Source: Haemonchus contortus (taxonomy: Eukaryota; Nematoda; Chromadorea; Rhabditida; Trichostrongylidae). From it: a stretch of 64,000 bases of DNA. Where the stretch lies: NCBI GenBank assembly GCA_000469685.2, contig LS997566.1:9321244-9385243 (forward strand). The letters run 5' to 3'. Positions within the stretch are counted from its first letter, which is position 1, and every line of letters starts with the position of its first letter. The position numbers and the translations under genes are program-made. This document shows, piece after piece, positions 53,101-61,234 of the stretch. The notes under the pieces were generated by a model. It saw nothing but the letters and a program-made list of their open reading frames with translations. It ran no database searches and was not told the DNA's origin.

Positions 53101-55599
53101 TGTGAACTTCTGCACCCACATATTGTAGGGGAACTTAATTACGATGCTTTGATCACATTGACTAATCTGGTGAGTTATGGTGAATACTACTTCTCTGCAC
53201 TGCTCTTTTTCTCCTTCTCTGATTAAATCGAGCAAAAACTAGTAATCGTACTACCTCTCAGTGAAATCGTTCAGGCAAGTATGAGCGATTCGGTCCGTCG
53301 TCGTATTGTCAAAGAAAAAGCAGTACCAAGAATTGAAGAGTTCTGGTTTATGACTGATCATGAGCATCTCCGTTGTGCTGCCGCTGAATTGTTGCTGAAT
53401 CTGTTGTTCTTGGATGAAATCTACAAAGCTACCGTTGAAGTGTGTTTTGGATAATATTATTTATGACTTAATCCGCTTATTTTCCCCCTCCTCCTCCTCC
53501 CCCCTCCCCCCCCCCCCCATTTTTGGGTTGTAGTAGCGAATTCTATTGCTTCCCCAAAGATTCAGATAAAACTTCACTTATTATCGGAAAAAGGGTCACA
53601 AAAAGAAACTTCATATTTCGCTACTGAGTTGAAATCTAATCAAATGATTACAAATGATTAATGAAAATTCTACCCCCTTTTTTCTTGTGGGAAAGAAGGA
53701 AGATCAAAAAAAAATCAGGGATCAAAAAAAAATTTTTCTCGCGTCATTACCACATCCTCATTTGTTCACTGTTGGAAACACTTGTCCTTTCTGCAAAGAA
53801 AAGTTGTTTAATTACTTAGAATGTGTATAAGTTACAAGATTTCCTTGGAATAATGTCAAAGTGCTGGCTGGCAAGGGTTATGTAATTGAAAGTCGGTAAA
53901 TTCGAATAGAGAAGCAGGTGGCTTTTGGTTGCAAATCTATCGTTTCTGAATTTCGTCCTACATTACAGCCTGGAACTGACAAGCTGAAGTTGTGGGTTCT
54001 GTACGCGGCCGAAGAAAACGAGCGTTTGGCACGCGCGGCTGCAGCAGCATTCGCGATGTTAACTGAAAACGTGGATGCGAATCGCCGAATATTTGCAGAG
54101 ATCAAGAGTTGGCCGGAAGTATTCAAAAAGATTGCAATGCATGAAGATATCGAGGTGAGTTTCTCCTTAATTAGTACTAATTTTAAGTGGTATCTCTTAC
54201 AAACCTTCTCCTCCTTGCTTACGTGAAGTTCAGGCTCAACGACGTGGTCTCATTGGAATTGCTAATATTATGGAGAGCGATGAGAAGTTATGCTCCGAAG
54301 TTGTTGCGGTTCGTCACATTTTAAAGATTCCTAGCGAGTTGTAATAGTTACCAGTTTTTTGCTATTTGTTCTTTCGCATATATTATAACGTTGCGAGTCG
54401 TTGGTTAAATTCGAGGCGATTTAACTTTTAGCTGTTCCGCGATATCACTTTTAACTTCAAGCTGATTCTTACAATTGCACAATTAATATACAAATGAGTG
54501 CTGTCCGTAGTCAAGCGACCAGCCTAAGGGCACAGTTCACGATAAATTTGGTTTATATAGTTTTAGATGAATAATGGAAGAGGTGGTCCGTAGTAGTCTA
54601 ATAGCGGCGATGAAATAGCGTGATTCGGCGCATTCAGGAAATGTAATGATCCAAAAAATAGTAAAATTAGGGGTTGGACGAGAATGTGACGACGAATGTT
54701 GCGTGTACGGTGCAATCGGAATAGTTGTCCAAATAAGTGTGCCTTTGCGTTCAGCTGTCTTCAGTGAGCTGCCTGCGTGCGAAGTATGCATTCCAATGCA
54801 ATCCAGCAGTATCTCTGCAGTTTCTACAACGGCGAGAAAACTCGTCCGCCTTTGGGTGTGTACGTCGGCTGAGCCGCTTTTGAGACTCTTATTGCGCCCT
54901 AATTTGGCGGTTTTTCGACACGGCAGCGTCACTTGTGCTGTCCTTGGAATTCACAGGTTTGTCTTTTCGGTAAGGGAGAAAACTCAAAAACTATTTTTAT
55001 CGTGAACTGTGCTGAGATCTGATTTCCGAGTATGATGAAAAACGTCTTCCTGAGTCGGTTTGGATAACATGCTGTTCATTGAAAGCCTGCTAATGACGTA
55101 TAGGTCTTACAAATTAAGAAATCGATTGTTCTTGCATGGCATGGGAATACTTCATTCGCCACCTTTAATTTACTTGAAATCAGTACTGTAATGGAGGGTC
55201 TTTGATTCTTCAGGTAGGTGGTGAAATTCAGTCCATGGTTAGTTTATTACTTCTTTTAGGCTTAGCGGCTCCACTTACTACTATATTTGTGTGTTGTTTA
55301 TTTTTTTTATTCTGTGAAAATGGTCGATGTCGAAATGGTTGAAAGCATTTTATTTATAGACCGAACTATTCGAAGTGATAGTTGCTATCGCTAAGCTGGG
55401 ACCTGCTGATGAAGGCAGAATAGATGCATCTGAACAGGTAACTACTGAGATTGTGAGCGTCCTAATTTGCGAATGTTGACTCTGTAAAATTTAGGCGAGA
55501 AGAGCTCTCGCAGCAGCCGAGAAGCATGGCATCATAAGACCTACCGATAGGGAGCTGTACGAGCGAACAAATAAGATTTCGACGGTATCGGAAGAATAA
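47134..55599 (+). CDS. unc-45: UNC-45 myosin co-chaperone (TPR + UCS), 958 aa base isoform
   Basis: UNC-45 folds myosin heads with Hsp90/Hsp70 in muscle. Exons: 47134-47222, 47303-47430, 48349-48475, 48530-48671, 48730-48795, 48888-48998, 49143-49332, 49644-49717, 49790-49877, 50051-50166, 50246-50298, 50353-50437, 50496-50588, 50650-50715, 50971-51039, 51996-52255, 52324-52408, 52600-52751, 52809-52998, 53086-53169, 53275-53439, 53969-54154, 54234-54308, 55360-55437, 55495-55599. The sum is 2877 nt (958 aa plus stop) in consistent phase. The first ~120 residues are TPR (SAESLKDAGN, YRRALAREHLG); the rest is armadillo-type, with family-specific stretches such as GLSYLSLDADVKEWIV, EYVEKRVR and KSWPEVF. 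Two extra in-frame 42-nt exons lie in the intron after 50715 (separate entry). The weakest junction is 49717/49790, with a GTGAG acceptor. Introns carry a dispersed repeat, a SINE, a LINE piece and a MITE. Confidence 0.95.
47620..48022 (+). repeat. Dispersed repeat, copy 3 of 3, inside an unc-45 intron
   Basis: AAAGGGCTCAAAGGTTG, GGCATTGTAGAGGCTGTGCC, GATCTCGTACAACC, TTTTTCGAAAAATTGGC and ACTTCCGCTTTTTAACTTAA match blocks in the copies at 38080-38470 and 27365-27660. All three copies are in plus orientation. The class is unknown. Confidence 0.65.
49908..50040 (+). repeat. tRNA-derived SINE (family A) in an unc-45 intron
   Basis: GGTCTCGGTAGTGTAATGGAT (A box) and GCGAGTTCGAGTCCCCG (B box) are followed by GAAGTTTTGCCCACAAATCG, the head and tail order of the family A copies at 39.1-39.7 kb. 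The 3' half of the acceptor stem is lost. It lies between exons ending at 49877 and starting at 50051. Confidence 0.7.
50686..50982 (+). repeat. Three exact-length 99-bp tandem copies spanning an exon-intron-exon unit of unc-45
   Basis: Copies start at 50686, 50785 and 50884. Each holds the last 30 nt of one exon (GACTACGAGCAAGCTACC...), a complete 57-nt intron with donor AAG|GTTRGCG and acceptor TTGTTAAG, and the first 12 nt of the next exon (GATGGCCTTCCA). Copies 2 and 3 are identical; copy 1 differs at two intronic bases. The result is two new internal exons, 50773-50814 and 50872-50913, each 42 nt and in phase 0, encoding DGLPDYEQATSTLK. The introns contain an in-frame TGA, so retention would truncate the protein. 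Confidence 0.95.
51205..51715 (+). mobile_element. RTE-like LINE endonuclease fragment in an unc-45 intron
   Basis: Pieces in shifting plus frames read GTFNKRMLASEASM, then TGEELFLGTCGSRGFGGVGV, then STHFAMNIDWYESLTSRIG, then TSSYEEEVLEAFSMNL and REDYTF...FNAKLTP. This is the order of the apurinic-endonuclease domain of nematode RTE LINEs (L-A-S-E-A, G-G-V-G-V-L-V, A-M-N-I, A-P-T-S-x-Y, F-N-A-K). Frameshifts and a stop show it is a fossil. It lies on the sense strand within the 51040-51995 intron. Confidence 0.8.
53480..53518 (+). repeat. C-rich tract with a long poly-C run in an unc-45 intron
   Basis: CCCCCTCCTCCTCCTCC is followed by CCCCTCC and a run of about 14 C. It lies in the 53440-53968 intron, which otherwise holds nothing recognisable. 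Confidence 0.85.
54530..55012. mobile_element. 483-bp MITE with perfect 17-bp terminal inverted repeats, in an unc-45 intron
   Basis: The left end GCACAGTTCACGATAAA is the exact reverse complement of the right end TTTATCGTGAACTGTGC. The inside is open on both strands for up to 131 codons but shows no transposase motif. No obvious target-site duplication could be read, so the superfamily is undetermined. It fills about half of the 54309-55359 intron. Confidence 0.75.
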
Positions 55600-55725
55600 T
55601 GATTTTCCGAGTGTTTCTGCAGTACTGCTTGTTTTGCTTTACTTTCAGCATTTCTTAAGAACTCTGTTTAAGTATTTGTTTTCAAATACATACATATATC
55701 TTTATATATACATCTCTAACGCTAT

Positions 55726-55731
55726 ATTAAA
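55726..55731 (+). terminator. Possible unc-45 poly(A) signal
   Basis: ATTAAA lies 127 nt after the unc-45 stop codon. No AATAAA is closer. This is only a candidate 3'-end signal. Confidence 0.3.
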
Positions 55732-55739
55732 TCACCAAT

Positions 55740-56350
55740 CGGATCGTCCGGCTTACGCGCGGTTTTCTAGCATCCAACGAAGTAGGAATCCAGGCTCGAC
55801 CTTCCAAACCTATTTTTGGAACATATGATCCATCTCTAATCCCAAATTTAGTGAGTTCTCACAATTACTACAATTACGCGGGCAGCACCTATTCCACGAT
55901 GGGACGCATACGTCTTTCGCTCATATATTGAAGAGCTGCCCATCTTCCGCCTGTTGTCCTTCGTTTCAACGATAAACATCATTAATCTATAAAGGTACCT
56001 CCTTAGCTGGGCAGTCTGATTGGTCAACTGAGTTCTCGAATGGTACCTACGACTGTTGTCGGATAATGATAACAACACCATCAGCAACTCGTATTCATAA
56101 TCTTTCTTATCTTCATGTATACGAATCATTGGCTAGGAGTTTTAGATTATTGGTAGACAGACTAATTTTGGGGCAGCATATCGGAATAAAAAGAATACGA
56201 AAACCAAACCTTGAGACATGCTCTTCGCAACCTGATAGCAAGCAATAGATCAGATTCATCATTATTCTTATGTTTTACTGACTTGGTCGGGTCTAATTGC
56301 TGCAATTATCTTTTTTGTCAACATACTGCGTCATTCCGTCTTACCCTATG
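55740..56350. other. Gene-free stretch after unc-45
   Basis: No supported exon; short open frames on both strands only. Confidence 0.35.
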
Positions 56351-56355
56351 AACTA

Positions 56356-57441
56356 CAGGGTGTCCCGAAATTATGGGCGCCAATTCATAGCAATATATTT
56401 GAAGATTCCCAACTGAGAAAGACCATGGAATTTCTATCTACCTTAGCTAACACCATTTGCTACAACACGCTACAATCTCATTTCAAAATGCCCCTATTAG
56501 GGCGGATAGAGGCCCAAAGGTTGCTCTCGACCTGATCGCATGTGGCACGCAGGTATCCTTCTCCATTCCGTCCCAACCGTTCTTGCTCTTGGTCTCTAGG
56601 ACTCCAAACTGGGACTGCAAACTTGGCAGGTCCTCTTCTAATCAGGGACCATACGGGGGAGTCAGGTGAGTCAAGTTCTGGGAAGTGGGCCGGCCATTAC
56701 TTTTTACCGAAGAAGTCGGACAGCTGTCATCGGCGCTACTCGCGGGCAAGCTTGGCTCTGTGGGCTGGAGTAGCGTCCTGCTCGAAGGACTCCGAGATGT
56801 TTCAGGAAGCGTAGTCGAATCAATATTTATTACGTCCATCAGTACGCTCTTTGAGTACTGGTTTTGGTCAATTTTCACGCCGGCACAGAAGAAACCACGA
56901 GCGTCTTAACCTTGTGAATGACTTCTTCAAAAAACATCATTTTACTGTTCTTATAGCAACCTTTTGTGAGTGCATACAATAGGAATAGCAATAAAGCTTC
57001 TGCATGACATTCTTCCATCGCGATAACCCCGAAAGGCCTTACCAGTTGACTTCCTTTTGATGGGTCACCCAGGATCCCGATCGACTGGCAGACGGACCAT
57101 TTTAATAGTCCTACCTTCTGGAAGATTGGCCTTTCTACCTTTCCTGGTTTGTCTCTGATTCTATCTTTTTTTATATATCGTTCAGCAGCCTCCTATACGG
57201 TTATTATAAAAACCCAAGAAATTTCATAATGCTCTTCCACCTCTCGCGTGTCAATGATTGCAAGTGGCATTGAATGAGCCTCTTCCATCCAAAAGATACT
57301 GGGAGTTCGACATCAGCAATAATGCGTATTGCAAGGAAGCCTTCTTATGCAACTGATTAATAGCAGGTAATGTGAAATTGACAGACTATTTCTACCTTAG
57401 AACCTTTTGAATTTCGACGCCCATAATTTTGCGACACCCTG
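56356..57441 (-). mobile_element. Decayed Tc1/mariner-type transposon, 1086 bp
   Basis: The left terminus CAGGGTGTCCCGAAATTATG and the right terminus (reverse complement CAGGGTGTCGCAAAATTATG) form terminal inverted repeats of about 25-30 bp with TA on both sides (56354-56355, 57442-57443). On the minus strand near 56640-56890, broken frames read KIDQNQYSKSVL, FEQDATPAHRAKLAR and PELDSPDSPVWSLI. These correspond to the QQD-x-x-P-A-H and S-P-D-L-N-P-x-D-Y-S-V-W-S blocks around catalytic aspartates of this transposase family. The N-terminal half is largely missing and the frames are interrupted, so the element is not autonomous. Confidence 0.75.
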
Positions 57442-57449
57442 TATATATC

Positions 57450-58680
57450 AAAATGTCACATATCAGAGGGGTACGTGCCAGACGGGTCGGGAACAAGATC
57501 TCTTCCAAATTCATTGTCAGCCTTTATCAGTTGTTATCACTTTATGCTAGCAACACACCACTGCTGAACGGATAAAGGAAGTGATCTGAAGGCGATTTCC
57601 AACTCTTACCCGTTGTTATCAGTGTTATTCACCTAGGTTTCTATCCCGACATATCCCCACCGAAGTGCCAAGCTTCCGCTGTTAGCGCGAAGAGCATTAC
57701 AGAATTTTTGACTCTTTTCTTCTTCGCCACTTATAAGAGGTTACTTATTTTACTTATCACTTGTTATCAGTTCCTCTTGTTGAGAGCGTTTAAGACCCGT
57801 CACATCCCACATCACCCAAAGAGGTGACAAAGCTCTTTGTCGCAGAGGGCGTAATCGGAAAGGAGTTATGGATTTTTGATCAAATGCGCCGATAAACCTA
57901 AAGATACCCTTAGCTAATTATATATAGTAGGATTTTAGTGTTCCTGTGAAGTATTCTATTTATTGTTTGAAGTTGTTTGATTCTGCTCAGTGATTATTGT
58001 GGGGCCTTTGAGCATGATCCTTTATTTAATGATGTAATCTTATTGTTCGTATAATACTGTGAATAAATCTGTACAATCTCGTTTGGCTATCGTGAAATAC
58101 TGTAAATCCCTTGAAATTAGGAAGAGGAAGCAATCGTGAAATGTTCACCGATCGAAACTCATTCAGAGCTTAAAAACTACAAATCATGTAGACCTCATGA
58201 CTGTAATTAATTTTGCAGTGGAACTTGTAATACCTAAAGTGAGACCCTGAATGGAAGCAAAACTACTCAGTTCCCATGAATTGTACCGCTAGAAGAGCTA
58301 GCAAATCTTTGGTATAATCATTAGGAGCATTCCTTCCGGATAAAATTGTTGAAATTCTGTCATTACGGTTTTCACCTTGATCACAATTCTATGCTCTATC
58401 CAAATTCATTTCGAACATGCATTTCAAACATAGACTACGAAGTGTATTATTGAAGTGGTTTGCGATACTGTAGTATCCACAGGTAACACTTGAGTTCCTG
58501 AAAGCTCAGCCTCCAATTTCCACGGAAATGAAGGCGATAAAAATCGAGTACCAACTTCTATCTGAATTCCACGTGAGCAGGGCTATCCGTTGGCGCTATA
58601 TTCCAACTACACGGCTGGAGAAAAGATCGCCATTTGAGAAACTTGGTGTTTCGAACAACTGTTTTTTTTTTCGGTTGAAG
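57450..58680. other. Gene-free stretch
   Basis: AT-rich sequence, with TTATCAGTTGTTATCAC-type words repeated near 57524, 57612 and 57759. No supported exon. Confidence 0.35.
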
Positions 58681-58689
58681 TAGTTCAAA

Positions 58690-58850
58690 TTGGCCCGAGG
58701 TGCTGTAGTGGCAAGTGGGGCACTATCACTCACGTATGGTCGCGAGTTCGAATCCCGAATCGATATCCGCCCGGGCCAATCAATATTTACTTCCCTCCGG
58801 GGTCGATGAATTGAACTCCAGTTCGTCTGAGGCTCGAGACGTCTGGACAA
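58690..58850 (+). repeat. tRNA-derived SINE (family B), best copy
   Basis: GGTGCTGTAGTGGCAAGTGG (A box) and GCGAGTTCGAATCCCG (B box) are about 45 bp apart, followed by CGATATCCGCCCGGGCCAAT and GTCGATGAATTGAACTC. Related pieces are at 24640-24780, 26190-26245, 26386-26520 and 25540-25730. Confidence 0.6.
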
Positions 58851-59059
58851 CATAAATCCTATGCTGAACATAAATAGTACCGGTCTCGTCTAAGAGGGCA
58901 AGAGAACTGAACGATGCATCTACTAACTCTCTTTTAAATGCCTAGGTTACGTGCGCACTAAAACATCATTGCGATTCTGGACAAAAGTCATATGCGTGAA
59001 AATGTCTTTTAAAAAGATTGATAAACATCATAAACTCTGCCCTCCATTATTACCCCTCT

Positions 59060-59360
59060 TTTTCTTCCCCCTACTGTCAATCCCGCCTTGTTGCAGGCCG
59101 CTGTTCTTGATGGCCGCCTCTGTTTCATTCTGTCTACAACATCTTCCGCCGTTACTTTGGCCTCGGCAAGGTCCTTCTCTATTACTATTTGCTACTATTA
59201 GCTGGGAGCCCTCGTGGTTACTTACCTTGAACCTTGAACTCCACTGCCATTGTCATCAGATCATTCTGTGCCCTTCTCAGTTCATGTCCGTGCCATCGCA
59301 TATGCTGGCTCTATCATCTTCAGCTCAACACTTTCCCACAATTATTTGCTGTTATCAGTT
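59060..59360 (-). mobile_element. RTE-like LINE, C-terminal reverse-transcriptase fragment
   Basis: In minus-strand frames the region gives VLELKMIEPAYAMART, then EKDLAEAKVTAEDVVDRMKQ. The second matches the K-D-L-x-x-A-G-V-x-x-D-x-A-x-D-R-x-K-W-R tail of RTE-type LINEs, the same protein region as at 45735-46005. Stops interrupt it. The plus-strand open frame at 58951-59454 is its antisense shadow. Confidence 0.6.
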
Positions 59361-59459
59361 AAAAGGCAGGTGCTGTTACTGCGCGAATATGTCAAGTGAA
59401 ACATTCCTTAGTGAAGTGAATGAGCATTTCTGGTGTTTTGCAGTTTCTAAATAACAAGA

Positions 59460-61230
59460 CAGAATTCGGCTCATCGATGTTGTACATACCGCAGGGCCAG
59501 AAAAATGCTGAGGGGAATCAAAACAATGCACTTTGCTACCGTAGTAACGAAAATCCCCCATACCTACTTTTTGGTGATGTATTACGGCATTTGGCAACGT
59601 GGCATTCCAAAAGCCTCAGGAAGCGAAAGTGGATGAAATCCTATACATGCCTGAGTTCTATTAGCAGAATAAGAGCGGTAGTTGGTCGTTCAGTGAAGTT
59701 TTTCATTATTTGGCGGTACACCGGATTCAACTCCAATGCAGCAGATTTTCTAGTACTAAGCATCATATTCTTTGATCATCACTACTACTATACTGAAAGT
59801 TTTACTACTCATCCTCTCACGTTGTCTTTTGGCGTACTCCCAAATATGCCGACTTGAACCAATCACCAATACACTGCTATGAAGCTAGGACGAGCTGTTT
59901 GTGTGTGTGGAGACCTTAGTTACCAACGAACGTCCAGCGTATGGACGTTTTCACTACGATGACTTATTCAACAGCCACTTTCACCTTTTTGCCTTTCCTT
60001 TCGTACTAATCGACTTTTACATCGGCTTATTAATTTCTATGTAAGTCTTAATTGTTCATGTGGTGTCTCCGATTCTGATGGCCGTGTACGATAGCAAAGT
60101 ATCGATCACTGCTTAGTGATAATTGACTTTTTTAATTTTCGCTACATGTCTTCTCTTTACTGTAGTTTTTTCTATTTTATCTACCCATTTGCTCATTTTA
60201 CCTCATGAGTTTTTCAAAATTTCTTGACCTGCACTAAAAGAGGACTTGTTCTCATGGAGAAATGTTGTTAGAAGACTGAGTCTTGCGGAATACTGTGGAA
60301 AAGTTGAAAAGGGACGACCTAACAGTAATTACTTCCGATACATGAATATGCAACGGAAGATTGTGTACAGCTGCTTTGGAAACGAAAATTTGGGATTTCT
60401 GTATGCTGACAAAAGAAATTTTGCAGTCATCAAAATTCTGAGAACATTTGCCCTTTCATGGTCGAGGTTTTGCGAAAAAATGCAAAAAAAGTGGATGTAT
60501 GTAGAAGGTTGTGGTTGTACATACTTTAAAAAAGCCCGGATAAGCTAGTCCAGCTTCCATTTGACTAGAGAAGGGATGGAAATTCGTTTTCAGGAAGTGA
60601 CTCAAATTCTTATTTTTTTTCTTCTAAAAAGGAGATAGTGAGGCTGAAAGTCAGAGTCACGGTTGATCAATCTTTTGCGCCGCACATTTGACTTCTACCG
60701 AGAAGCATAATGAAGTTTTGAATGCGTATGTGCTCTATACAACTGCCTGAGGTGGTCATTTGATGTTTGCCGACCCCGAAGGGATGGGAGGCTTTGAAGG
60801 CCTGAGCGAGTTAATAGAGGATTCGATCTCGGGATCGATCACCTTTGCCCATGAAATTTACGTTCGCCGTTTTAATTACCTCACGAAGTATTCACTTGGG
60901 TTTCAATGGAAGAGGCACTTTCTAGCGAACTTCCACTTTCTGAAAGGTTTCTGAATAAATTTGAGCTTGATGACGTGTTGTCGCTATTTTCGTCATTACA
61001 CTTACCCGTGCTTTTTTTTCCTTATGATTGAACTTCCTAAAAATAAATTACGTCTTGTGCGCTGTCAAATTTTCGTTTTTGGTTCAGCTTTGTAATTATG
61101 TGAGGCCTAGATGATTCGACATAGTACAGTTGATCGAGGAAACGAAACAGAATAGGGAGATGGAGACCTCAGTGGTAGGCAGACCATGAATTTCACAGTC
61201 TTCGAGAAGTTTCCCTAGATATTTTGCATT
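59460..61230. other. Stretch upstream of the VWA gene
   Basis: No exon is supported, although the VWA gene needs at least one upstream exon with a start codon somewhere here or further left. Open frames at 59420-59857 and 60246-60548 have no recognisable feature. A worn B-box-like GAGGATTCGATCTCGGG lies near 60818. Confidence 0.35.
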
Positions 61231-61234
61231 TCAG

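Noticed and set aside
54537..55005. Open frames of 131 codons (minus) and 119 codons (plus) in an unc-45 intron
   Set aside because: They lie wholly inside a MITE with 17-bp terminal inverted repeats and show no transposase or other protein motif.
58951..59454. 167-aa plus-strand frame with hydrophobic stretches
   Set aside because: It is antisense to a LINE reverse-transcriptase tail readable on the minus strand.
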